From: Bryoerythrophyllum caledonicum
Taxonomy: Eukaryota; Streptophyta; Bryopsida; Pottiales; Pottiaceae
DNA length: 64,000 nt
Direction: 5' to 3'
Assembly (NCBI GenBank): GCA_963971425.1
Contig: OZ020518.1
Location: 31,068,770-31,132,769, forward strand
The notes beneath the pieces are model-generated. The model saw only the letters and a list, made by a program, of their open reading frames with translations, was not told the DNA's origin and did no database searches. Every line of letters begins with the position of its first letter. Position 1 is the stretch's first letter. Positions 12,690-22,742 of this stretch are shown here, in pieces. The translations under genes and the position numbers were made by a program.

Positions 12690-13410
12690 CACGACATTCA
12701 CATGGGCAGACAATCACTCAATAACTATTTCCTTGTCCTCCAAGTAAACGGTCTGTTATTCGCCCTAGATATTGACAAGGACGGGTCGTTGTATAGCAAG
12801 ATCCGGCCACACATGGTTGAGTTTCTTAACTAGTGCGTTACGAACTTTAGTATTGTGATCCGGAGTTCGGAGAATCCAGGTAGGCATGCCCATGAAATGA
12901 AAACCCTTAGAGATGCATGTCTCAGCATTAGAAGGCTTGGTTATATTTTTTATCAGTCGTACTGCGACGCGGCGAGGTTTGGTGTTGGGGGTCAGAAACT
13001 CTACCTGAAGAGGTTGTCTACGCTTTTCTTGAGTCCCTCGGCGCTAAAAGGAACCGAAGCGAATAGCGGCAATACCCTGTTGATTGACATTTCTCCTTTT
13101 ACGATCGTCAAGAACAGTCCATATAATGCCATCCATCCGGTTCCCTTCACCATGGATTCTATTGAGACCTCTACGAATGAGTCCTCTATTCTCTTCAAGG
13201 TCTCAAAATTCCTTGAAGCCATGAAAGAGTCGGGCATGCCTGTACCCTTGTATACCGCGGTTGCCGATTGCCTTTCCTTGGTAAAGGAATCGGCTGTGCC
13301 TTTCGAAAGTCCAAGAATGGCAGACATTTGCCTGGTAGAAAAAGACAAAACTTCCACTGCCAGGGCCGTCATCCCTGTGATCTGTCGTCTTCTACCATGT
13401 GACCCTAAAT
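12690..13410 (+). pseudogene. FCP1/NIF-like HAD phosphatase module 1, catalytic Asp lost
   Basis: The order of motifs matches the FCP1-homology (NLI-interacting factor) fold: YFLVLQVNGLLFA (usual D-x-[DN]-G-x-L), IRPHMVEFLN, VIRSSEN (usual WTS/WSS), then NTLLIDISPF and NAIHPVPFT (usual LLLDDSPYK...N). The nucleophile aspartate is Gln here. One TAG (12831-12833) falls in the segment where module 2 reads INFCV. An intron with a hairpin (12551-12567) precedes it, and a hairpin (13478-13494) follows it. Confidence 0.6.
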
Positions 13411-13734
13411 GAGAGCAGTACATGTGGTCGTACCCAAGCAATAGGCGTCCACATTCTAGTACTACTTAGAACTTGCCGTCGGCGGGCAGCCGACGCTTGC
13501 AAACCCATGTTGTAATCCACGTCTGTTTAAATCTACAAAAATAAAGACTGTCTCCAACTTTCTGTGGTTCATACTATCAAAATTCATGTCCTCATAACAA
13601 GCACAGTGTCCGGTGCTTATGTTTGATACTTATTATATCTATGTTATCGACTTTTGCCTCCAGGTGCCCCACATTGTCGCTGGGTCTCAAGCGGGGGGAG
13701 AATCCATCCAGAAGCATCCTGAGCTGCCAACTGT

Positions 13735-14383
13735 GAAGGTCAATCACTACTTCCTTGTCCTTGGTGTAAACGGTTTATTGATCGCACAGAATATAGGCAA
13801 GGACGGATTGTGACATAACAAATTGAGGCCGAAGTTGGCTGAGTTTATCAACTTCTGCGTGGATAACTTCACAGTTGTGCTTGGGAGTAGCGAAAATCAG
13901 CCTAAGCTCGCTGCCCAATTGGTAGCCCTCAGAGGCCACTGCCCGGTTCTTAAAGTAGTCAAACATGTATACGATAATTCCTACTGTGATGTAGCTAAGA
14001 AACTGGTAGGAACTCGGAACGTATACCTCATGAGACTGTCTATATTGTTTTTGAACCGAAAGGCAATGTTAGGATCTGGCACGAATAGTCAGAACACCCT
14101 TTTGCTTGACGACTGTCCTTACAGGAATGTCAGGAATAGTCCTCTGAATGCAATGCATCCGATGACATTCACCCTAGAGTCAATAGAGTCGGACAAGAAC
14201 GTCGTTCTTCCTGGGGTTGTTAAGTACCTTTCCGCTTTGTTAGAGTCACGCATGCTTGTACTCGAATATATTCGGAGGAATCCTAGCTCTGGATGCCCCC
14301 GACTCTCTCCCGGTGACCCACAGTGGGAGGACTTTGTTCTGGCGTACCGGAGCAGTAGGCGTCCTCCTCCTACCGTTGCATAG
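13735..14383 (+). pseudogene. FCP1/NIF-like HAD module 2, catalytic Asp lost
   Basis: The motifs in order are YFLVLGVNGLLIAQ, LRPKLAEFINFCVDNFTVVL, SSEN, NTLLLDDCPYRNVRN and NAMHPMTFT. It is the best preserved of the four modules, with the LLLDDxPYxxxxN phosphate/Mg loop intact, but Gly replaces the nucleophile aspartate. One TGA (13811-13813) interrupts the frame. The DNA just after its end (GCAGTAGGCGTCC, then the hairpin at 14393-14409) resembles the tail of module 1, so the module was duplicated together with its downstream intron. Confidence 0.65.
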
Positions 14384-14556
14384 TAGTTTGGCGTCGGCGG
14401 GCAGCCGACGCCGAAATCGCCCAATTTTGCCAGGCTTTGACATTCATGTCTGTAACACCACTTTTCTATAGAATAAAATCCCTCACAATAATCACCGTCT
14501 CCCTTGCTCATGGCTCATCACTTATTGTATGCATTTGAATCGACTTTTCCCTTCAG

Positions 14557-15633
14557 GTGGACTGTCTTGACAAGGAGATGGAGGAACTGGTTACGATTGC
14601 TGAAAACCCGGTCATTATATATCTGGATGAGAGCACACCAGAGAGATTGACTCTTCACCCGATCGACGGCTCGCAGTCGACGGCTTCCGTTCCCGGAATT
14701 CGTCCTACCCACCACTTCGGTATCGAAGATGACGATCAAGACTTTGCACCATCACCGATGGAGGAGGTGGGGCCCGAACGTGTATACCGTGTTCTTGTTG
14801 AATCCGTCGCGGACTACAGTATCAACCGAGAAAACGACAGCCAAGCCTTTGCCTCTGACGGGGTTTGGCCTAGGGCGGTCGGAGTGGTCGGCGGGCTGCC
14901 GACCGCTACATCTACCCCATACCCGGTTGCCAACGTGAGCTCCGAAGTTGTTCTAAGGAACATTCACGTGGGTCCTTCAAGATACTACCTCGTCCTAGAA
15001 GTTAGAGGGCTTCTAATGGCTGAACGATATGGTTATCGGGGAAAAGATAAGAAGCCCCATTTTCATCAAAAATCTAGGCCGGGTCTTCTTGAGTTCCTGA
15101 CGTTCAGCTAGTCCAACTTAGGTTTGGCATTCTGGTCCACCAAGAAATATCAACCCATGAACAGACACATTGGTTACTTGCACGAGGTGTACCCTGACCT
15201 ACATGAGGACATCCGAGAGACGACCAACGGATTTTGTGATTTATCTGCCTGGACGAATCACAAAACAATGAAGTGCGACATGTTGCTGAAGCGGCTTGCT
15301 CGCCTTTTTCGAGATAAACGCTATCTTATCTGGCTAGACGCTAATGAACGGAACACACTTCTGATCGATCATTACCCCCTCCGTAATATCGTCAATGATC
15401 CTTTTAATGCAGTGCATCCTTCAATATTTACATACTCTCCCCCGGAACACACACTGCCTGGAGGACAGTCGTATCTTCAGAGTATGCTAATTCCCTGGCT
15501 TCAGGAACTTTTGGAGTCCACATTTGGCGTACAGGATTACTGCAGGCTAAACTCCGATTTGGGTCAGCGTTGTATTTTTCCAGGAACATCGGTCCACAAC
15601 AGATACCAAGAAGTCCTCCTTTCTTACCAATAG
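14557..15633 (+). pseudogene. FCP1/NIF-like HAD module 3 with N-terminal linker, catalytic Asp lost
   Basis: After a linker (which contains two hairpin-derived segments, 14661-14683 and 14887-14903, both read in frame), the module runs YYLVLEVRGLLMA, RPGLLEFLTF, LAFWSTKKY, NTLLIDHYPLRNIVNDPFNA. It keeps the WST motif but has Glu for the nucleophile and Arg for the second acidic/Asn position. A TAG at 15109-15111 interrupts the frame at the same part of the fold as in module 1. A preceding acceptor (TTCCCTTCAG at about 14547-14556) starts the exon. Confidence 0.6.
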
Positions 15634-16029
15634 GGCTACGACAAGCCAGGTTGTCTAGATGAAGTAATGGCCAAGTTGACAGTCACTCCCCCACCTTAGA
15701 GACCCATCTATCCTCAGAGGGCTTCACGAACAAGCACCCACTTAAATTCACTGGACTCTCGCCCATCGTAAACATTGGTAAACGTTGTAGACGGTTTCAT
15801 GTAATTACTTTTATATATTCATCTCGAATTTTGGTGAACTAATTTTCTCTGTTTTATATTCCTCCCATATCCTATTTGAGTGGTTTGTTTCTTATCCATC
15901 TACTTGTTGTAGTTTTCTCCGTCGGCGGCCCACCGATGTGTTTAACTTCTCACTTCCACCCGTAGTTTGCATCATGACAATGTTTCTTTAACATTTTCCA
16001 GGGAACATCCTTCCATTTCAGATGCCTGC

Positions 16030-16500
16030 ATGGTCCTCCACCACTGATACAAAAATGTATCGTACTATGCGTCAATGGTCTTCTTTGCTATGTGGACCCT
16101 TGCAAGCCAATATCTTCTGATTTCCCTCTAGGGAATGTTGTCCGGAGGCCAGGCCTAAAGAAACTATTCGAAATGTTACTTCCCCGCTTCAACATCGGGT
16201 TGTGGTCAACGATGCCTCTAAACAAGTTAAAGCCGCTCTTGATGCACATTCTTCCAGATGGAGTCTTTCAATGTTTGTCGTTTGTTTATAGCAGAAGTGA
16301 CTTAGATGATAGTTCCAAGTTTCCTTGGAGCTACAAAACGCCGTCCACTCTCTATAAGAAGTAGCAATCTAGACAAGTCTGCAAGCCCCACCAAGTATTG
16401 TTTGTGGACATTGATCCCAAATCACTCCGACGTACCCCCGACTGGATTTGCTATATCCCTGGCCGTTCCGAGGTCATTTGACCGCTCCAACCGAAGACGG
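16030..16500 (+). pseudogene. FCP1/NIF-like HAD module 4, degraded, catalytic Asp lost
   Basis: A fourth copy: CIVLCVNGLLCY, VVRRPGLKKLFE, FNIGLWSTM, and after a TAG at 16362-16364, VLFVDIDPKSLRRTP. The nucleophile position is Cys. The second half is in poorer shape than in modules 1-3. A hairpin copy precedes it (15921-15937) and a decayed one follows (about 16684). Confidence 0.5.
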
Positions 16501-17782
16501 AGTAGTTCCGAAGGTGGCGACGGACATCATTCCGCTCATCTACCCCCTTCATAGATTTTCATCCGTCCCTGAATATATGTCTCAAGTTGAACGCCCGGGT
16601 CAGGCGCACTAGGCGGCTACGCAGGCGTGCAAGTATGGGCGAGCCATAGTCAGATGGTCGGAAGTTGAATGGTAGGTCTTTCTCCATCCGCGGCCCGCCA
16701 ACTGTCGTTCGTTGAGCATATTACTTTCGAACTTTCTGTTGTCATACTGACAATCTCTAGCGCTTTCTATATCACATGTTCTTTTCATTGACACTGTTCT
16801 AGAACTTATCTCGTTGGGTAGGTTCAGAGGTTTTTTTCAGTACAATTAGTGATTTGGAAAAGACATTGTTTACTTTACCAGGTCTATTTTGTTAATCGGC
16901 GGGCAGCCGACATTGTACTTATCATCTTATTAATTTATGTGTTCATGTTCTCTGGCTGCATCATCATTGTGTTGCCACTGCCTTTCGAACTTTTTGACGC
17001 CATTCTCAGAACCCATGTTCGACAATTCCTCTTGCATATCTTCTATCTTCCGCGATTATTTTTGTTTATATTGACCTTGGATTTCATTGTTACCGTAGAA
17101 AAGGTTTAAGCAAATTGATGCAGTTTGTTGCTCTTGCCTTTGATTGGTTGTCAGCCGACAACCATGTACTGTGATTTTTCAAATAATATTGACGTCATTC
17201 TTTAAACTTTTGCTTTCGGTATGAATGATCTGGAATTTGATAACAACACCCTAAACCATTGGGCGCCACTCGAATCTACGACTATGGTAGATTTTTAGAA
17301 CAACATCAACGGTCTGGCTACATTTTCGCCCTAAACCCTCTCTACAATGGGTGAAGCCCATTTTCATGAGTCAGCTGTCCACCGATGAGATGTTCTCGTC
17401 ACTCTTATTTTTTTTTCCACATTTTGTTAAATATCCGTTAAAGACTGAAATTGCCATAGAAAAACGAGAATCCCGTGCATGTACATCCAAGGAGGGAGGA
17501 AGGAAGGCTATCCATTGATTATTTTATTTAAAAAATTAACGGACTCTCGAAGGAAGTTAGGGTCCACTAAAACAGGCCACCCAAGTTTTGCTCTAGAGGC
17601 CGCTGCTTTGGCGCCAAAACTCCCTGAAAGTGTTGCCATGTAGGCACAATGGAGGATAACCGCCTTTGGACTTTGGGCACAAGTGTGAAGGTCCAAAGGC
17701 CAAAACTTTGGCCATTCTAGCAATCTCATTGGTGGAAACCGACAGCCTCTTGACTCAGGTGTTAGGTGTGAAGCAGCCCTTA

Positions 17783-18634
17783 GCCCCTATTACAACAACA
17801 TCTGAGCTGTTACTAACAGATGCTGTTGTACAGGGAGCTGACTGTATCTCCAAGTGGAAAAGTGCTAGATTCAAAATGTACTTCGAGTGTAGATGCAGTG
17901 CTTCATAAAATCTGAACAATCTCAACAAATTCTCTTCCGTCCTGTCATTTGTCTGAAGATGGCGCAACTCACCAATGCCTCCTCACTTCTCTACCATCTC
18001 CTCCTTTCGCAACAATCACCAGCAATCACGTCACTTGAACGATCGCCTCAGCACTTGAAGCTGCTCATTTCCATCCTCCATTTGTATTCCGTTTCTCATC
18101 TCCTCGATCTCTCTTGCACGCTTTTGCACCAAATTGGTATGTGTACAAGTTGTTAGACTGTAATTGGATCCTGGGACAACAACACTTGGTCTGTATATTT
18201 TCTCCTCATATCATTCCTTGCCAGTTTGCGTTCTTGGAAGTCCTAGATTGGTGTCTAGCTTGTAATTAGGTCTGAGGAAAACAACATTGATGTGCATTTT
18301 CATTTACAAGCCCTAGACTTGAGTGATCGCCTCTTTGCACGGGAATTCGGGTTTGAGTGGGGTTTGGTGAGCCTTGGGATGAGAATTTGGGTGAGCAACT
18401 AGAGTTGGACAGGGTTCCATGAGGTTCTGGGAGGGGATTTGAGGAGCTTAGGGTTGAATAGGGTTTTCTGAGAGATTATGAGAAACCTGTCTGCAATTAG
18501 TGTTTGCAATTCAGCTTTGGATGAGGTTTAGTGTGCCTTGGGGAAAGTTTGCAAAGATTCTGGAATTGCAGAGGATGCTGTGATTAGTTGACGAGTTTTT
18601 TTTATAATTTTTTTTAATAAATTTTTTATCTCCA
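17783..18634. promoter_or_regulatory. Upstream region and probable 5' leader of the trihelix gene
   Basis: No gene is recognised. CT-rich stretches (about 17975-18120) and T-rich sequence just before the ATG at 18635 are compatible with a plant-type promoter and leader. An upstream short frame exists at 17893-18156 but has no recognisable motif. Confidence 0.35.
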
Positions 18635-20577
18635 ATGGAGGAAGTGCTGGCGAGCATCGCAACCGCGGACGCAGTGCCCTTCCCCACAGACCACCACTAC
18701 CCCGACCTGACGGTGATGCAGGTGAAGAAGCCAGGAGGGAAGAGGCCGCGCAACAATGGAGCTGCTGCGGATGCCAACAACAACAGCAACAGGCGGGAGT
18801 ATTACGAGTGGAGCCACGGTGCGGTGCACTCGCTCCTGGACATTTACGAGGAGAAGTACTCTGCTTTGCAGCGGGGGAACTTGCGAGGGCGCCATTGGCA
18901 CGAGGTCGCTCATCATGTGAGCTCGCGGGAAGATGGCACCAAGTCGGCCAAGACGAGCAAACAGTGTAAAATGAAGATCGAAAATCTCAAGCGCCGCTAC
19001 AAGGTACAGATCTCACTCATTTGCATACTTTTCAATTTTGCACAAGACCCGGGGTTTTAAGGATACAACTCTCTGGATCTTTGAAGAAGACAACCCCTCT
19101 TTGATTTCTGCGCCTACTCTATCCTCACTTTAAAGATCGATAGAAGAGCGTGGTGGTCTCTCAACTCCAGTTAGAGTAGTTTTAGCTGTAATTTGCACGA
19201 GATACCGTGAAATTTACGAGCCGTCTTTCTCTCCTTTGAGCTGCTTATAGAGTAACTTAGAACTATTTAAAGGTGATTTTAATTCAATTCAAAATGAAGA
19301 AAAGAGGGGAAATCTCATTCAAACTTTTGGCAACTTTACAAGGAACTCTATCTCCAAGCTGAGAGCTTAGTTCTTAAAGACATAATCAGGGGTTTAGAAT
19401 GCGAAACTTATCCACGAGCTCAAGGGGTATGAGACCTTTGGGTTTTATGAAACTTGCTGTAGTGTCGCACATGGTTGTCAGCAGTGGGTAATATGCTATA
19501 CCAGAAATAAGAGATCCACTTCACCTATGAGTTCGAGGGGTACGAAACCTCAGATTTGCATGAAAGTTGTTGTCAGTAACGGATAATCTAACAAGATCAC
19601 GTTGTTGATTTTCAGATGGAGAAAACTCAAAGGCTCAGCAACCCCGCCCTAGCCAGCGCCACTCGGTGGCCCTACTACGACCGCCTTGACACCATGCTCG
19701 GCTTCACTCCGAAGGCCCTCGCCGCCGACACGCTCTCTGGCTCCGACCCCGCTGCGTCGCCCTCTCACGCCAAGTCCAAGGGGGGCGCGTTCACGGAGCC
19801 CCAGACTCTGGAGTGCGAGGGGGAGAGCGAGATGCCCGCTGCAGGTGCAGCAGCGCCGGAAGGGTCGAGGGATGATGGCGAGGAGCAGGAGGAGGGAGGG
19901 CGGAGGAAGGACAGCAAAACGGACGCCAGCGAGGTGAACACCATGTTGAATGTGCCGGGGGGGTCGGCGGGGAAGGACAAGATTCCCGTGCGCAACTCCA
20001 TGTCGAATCCGGGCGTGCTTCTGGTGAGTGTTTGTTTGGTGGAGTTGTGTCATGTGAAGAAGTCACCTCAATTTTCAACAAGATACCTCTTCTTTGTGTT
20101 TGTTGTCTGAGTTGAATGAGACACAGCTCAGAGGACAGAAAACTTGCGGCTTGTATTCATCACGGTTGATCTCATGCAAACTCTTTCTTCGCTCTGAAGG
20201 ACTAAAGGATAAGACCACCGAGCTCTTCCATTGATCCAATAGCTGTTTTGGAATGCTGAAAGAGTAGTTAAAAAAAAGGGGGGGGGGGGGGGGGGGGGGG
20301 TTTTAAATCTTCTTCAAACGACGTTGAATGTATTAGCCGAGCTCACAGAGCACCCTCTTGAATGCAGGCCAACAGCATCACAGCTTTCGCCGAGGTGTTG
20401 GTGCGTATTGAGCAGGCCAAAATGGAGATGCACAAGGACCTGGAGCGACAGCGGACGGAGGCCGATCTGAAGCGAACTCAGATGGTTTTGGACAACCAAC
20501 TCGAGATTGCGAAACTTGTCATGAAGCGGCGGAAGCGCAAAGGACGATCGAATTCGTCATCCTCAGAATCGGATTAG
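18635..20577 (+). CDS. Trihelix (SANT/Myb-like) transcription factor
   Basis: Three phase-0 exons: 18635-19003, 19616-20023 and 20368-20577, giving 328 aa. Residues about 50-125 form a trihelix/MADF-like DNA-binding domain: the aromatic-bearing helices WSHGAVHSLLDIYEEKY, GRHWHEVAHHV and SKQCKMKIENLKRRYK, followed by WPYYDRLDTML. The middle is acidic and low-complexity (EEQEEGGRR). The C-terminal 65 residues form an amphipathic coiled coil (AFAEVLVRIEQAKMEMHKDLERQR) ending in a basic cluster (KRRKRKGR) and a serine tail. This layout matches plant ASIL/GT-like trihelix proteins, nuclear regulators that bind GT-type elements. The ATG chosen is the first in the open exon. The introns hold MITE copies and a 23-base G run. 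Confident of the family, not of the ortholog. Confidence 0.8.
19040..19352. repeat. Intronic MITE copy (family M1) in trihelix intron 1
   Basis: The right end reads GAGGGGAAATCTC then AACTTTTGGCAACTTTACAAGGAACTC. Reverse-complemented, this matches the terminal motif GAGTT-N-TGTAAAG-CACCCAAAGT found at 42782. The left end is poorly preserved. Confidence 0.45.
20040..20335. repeat. Intronic MITE copy (family M1) in trihelix intron 2
   Basis: The left end has GAAGTCACCTCAATTTTCAA followed by AAGATACC, matching the M1 terminal motif. The right end is blurred by an A8 plus G23 run (20270-20300). Confidence 0.4.
20278..20300. repeat. 23-base G homopolymer
   Basis: An uninterrupted run of 23 G follows eight A residues in trihelix intron 2. 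It is the longest G run in the window. It could form a G-quadruplex in the sense transcript, or its length could be a sequencing or assembly artefact. Confidence 0.9.
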
Positions 20578-21034
20578 TTTAAGGTCGGGCTTCCGACACT
20601 CTGATCATAGATTTCACTCAAATAAGGTTCAGGTTCATGCGGGTATGTTAGAGTTATTTGTAAAGTCGCCCAAAGTACTTGACCCGTCTTTTGATGTATG
20701 AAACTACTCTTTTCTCACTTTAGTTAGTTAATAATTTGACTATCACATTGTTGCAAGTCACGGCGCAGATCGCAGATTACAATGCATATTCAGTTAGAAA
20801 GCTGTACACCACATTGCCGCAGGCAGTGCAAATTATGGCCGTAATTGCAGACTACACATTACGATGCATATTCGGTTTGCAGATTGCATATGGCATTGTC
20901 ACAGCCAATGCAAATTAAGGATGCAGATTTCACATGCCATTGCCATTCCCATTTGCTGCAGTGCATGAATTGCAGATACCAAATGCAATGGCCACGTTGG
21001 GCGTCAGTGCATGTACTAATATTTGGAACATGTA
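20578..21034. other. 3' region of trihelix gene with repeat fragments
   Basis: No gene is seen. A fragment of the M1 MITE terminus (GTTATTTGTAAAGTCGCCCA) lies at about 20651. Imperfect repeats of a GCAGATT...GATGCATATTC word (about 20765-20910) follow. These end at the Tc1-type element. Confidence 0.45.
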
Positions 21035-21094
21035 CAGTAGGGTGACATTCAAATTGGCGTTTGGGCAATTCCAGGGATGGTGTCCCACACTGCT

Positions 21095-21980
21095 GCCAAC
21101 TTTGACGCCCTCCACAGGGCTCAAAAATTGTTCTTTTACCCTGAAATTTTGGGAACAACATCACCTCTATGTTAAAAAAATGCATACCAAATTTCAAGTC
21201 CAGAGGACTTATAAAACAAAAGATATTAAAAATTAACCACCATTGGGTAGCTGTGAGAAAAGTTTCTCAACCGCCAACTTTGACACCATCCCAAGGATTG
21301 AGGAAATTTTTTTTGCCCATGGAATTTTTGGAGTGAGAACACCTTTATGTTGATTACATGTGTGGAAATTTTCAAGTCCAAAAAATGCACCAAAAAAATC
21401 ACATCCCAAATCTACCAACATGTGTAATTGTGAGAAAAAAAGGGAAAAACCATTTTACTACTTCCAACTTTGACACCCTCCCTAGGATTGAGGGTTTGTT
21501 ATTTCAACATGAAATTTTTGACACATGGTAACCTTTATGTTGATAACATGTGGGAAAATTTTCAAGGCCAAAAAATGTATTCAAAAGAAGATATTCAAAA
21601 TCTACTAACATGGGGGTTAGTTGTGAGAAAAGTTTCACAGCTGCCCACTTTGACACCCTCCCAAGAATTCAAAAAAATTTATTTGTCCATGAAATTTTGG
21701 GTATGAAGTCACCTTCACGTCAAATACAAGTGTGGAAAATTTCAAAATCCAAAAGATTTACACAAAAAAACATATACCAAGTCTACCAACATGTATTGTT
21801 GTGACAAACAAAGGGGAAAGTTTACCACTACTTCCAACTTCAACACCCTTCCTAGGATTGAGTTTTTGTTGATACATAATGAAATTTTGGCCACAAGATC
21901 ATCTCTATATTGGTAACATATAAGATAGATTTCAAAGCCAAAAGATGTATATACAAAAAAAAATTATTCCATATCTACCA
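21095..21980. repeat. Five subrepeats within the left inverted arm
   Basis: The word CCAACTTTGACACC followed by C(T/A)(A)GGATTGAGG-like sequence recurs at about 21095, 21273, 21463, 21643 and 21833, spaced 178, 190, 180 and 190 bp. Alternating spacers suggest a two-unit higher-order repeat. The right arm (23738-24689) carries the same array inverted. Confidence 0.8.
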
Positions 21981-22742
21981 ATGTTTGTAACAATGAGAAA
22001 CTATATTGAAGGGGCATATTGAGAATGTCAAATTATCTTTGACACCTCGTACTCTTCATTGATTTTATTCATGTGACTAAGCTACCAAACATAAATGCAT
22101 CTTGAAAAGATCAATGAAATCTACATGTAGAATTGCAGAGTTGTTTTGTGTAGAAGAATCCACTTATCATAAGGTTTGGTGTACATTATGCACGTATGAC
22201 GAGTTTTCTCCTCCAAATATCTGTTGAGCACTATGTAAAGGAAATGTTGTGTGTATTTTGTCATGTGATTTGTAATAGAGTGAATGTTGAGATGGTATTG
22301 AGTGGACATATTAGATATGGCTGAGTGTTGTTGACTGATTGAGTAGACAAATCACATATGGGCTGATCCATTGAGTGGGCATATCACATATGGGCTGATT
22401 TATTGAGTGGATATATATATATATTTTTTTGAATGTTGTTGACTAGTTTACTGAGTGTTGACAAATCACATGTGGCATGAGTATGTCCAAGAGTATTTTT
22501 TGGTTCACTCAATTGATGCACATGCCATGGTTATCATCTAATGCACATGCCATGGTTATCACCTAATGCACATGCCAATGTGAGTGTTATGTTGTTGATT
22601 GATTTATTTAGTGCACATGCCATAAGCTGAGTCCTTTGTGTTTATTGAATTATATAATCCAATTGCCATAGGTTGAGTGTTATATTGATTACTTATTGAA
22701 GAGCATTTAGTATTGTATCAACATCATAAAAAATAGTCTATA

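Larger units (their letters stand above)
2149..17164. repeat. Dispersed 17-bp GC-rich hairpin family confined to the large element
   Basis: The consensus is close to GTCGGCGGGCAGCCGAC, a 7-bp stem with a 3-base loop. Good copies lie at 2149-2165, 2465-2481, 4870-4890, 5909-5925, 6820-6838, 6941-6957, 7871-7894, 7997-8017, 8064-8080, 8225-8244, 8386-8402, 9871-9887, 11269-11285, 11824-11840, 12551-12567, 13478-13494, 14393-14409, 14887-14903, 15921-15937 and about 16896-16911. Decayed copies lie near 2594, 7026, 8482, 14661, 16684 and 17147. Stems vary by compensated changes (for example GTCGGCAGCC with GGCTGCCGAT-like partners). Most copies lie in introns or spacers, and three lie inside coding frames. 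Reading the rest of the window I found none. Confidence 0.85.
1355..17703. repeat. Subterminal direct repeat pair of the large element
   Basis: A 21-bp word (GTGTGAAG-TCCAAAGGCCAA) occurs at 1355-1375 and again at 17683-17703 in the same orientation, differing at one base. Its first 8 bases are also the inner end of the terminal repeat. Both copies are followed by GGCCATT within about 20 bp. These could be transposase-binding subterminal motifs or relics of an older nested insertion. Confidence 0.55.
1220..17782. mobile_element. Large (16.6 kb) TIR DNA-transposon-like element with TTA target duplication
   Basis: Seen: GGGCCGCTTCACAC at 1223-1236 is mirrored by GTGTGAAGCAGCCC at 17766-17779, 13 of 14 matching. 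Inside both ends a second block, AGTCAAG-G-C-GTC, is also inverted: at about 1243-1257 on the left and, after a 3-bp indel, the corresponding place on the right. TTA flanks both ends (1220-1222 and 17780-17782). Known: a 3-bp TTA/TAA duplication is typical of PIF/Harbinger. The interior carries a minus-strand DUF7869-like gene, a plus-strand multi-domain gene and more than 20 copies of one hairpin. Inferred: this is one autonomous-type element that has decayed. Its superfamily is unsettled because no Harbinger DDE protein was recognised. Alternative: the left 150 bp could be a separate MITE. Confidence 0.6.

Noticed and set aside
8594-16364. Alternative genetic code (TAG as sense) for the whole organism
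   Set aside because: Host genes in the window read cleanly with TAG used as a normal stop (for example the trihelix and XRCC4 genes), so the skew is a property of the element.
2149-17164. CRISPR-like array reading of the repeated hairpins
   Set aside because: Spacing is irregular (from under 50 bp to over 2 kb), copies vary, there are no cas genes and the context is eukaryotic.
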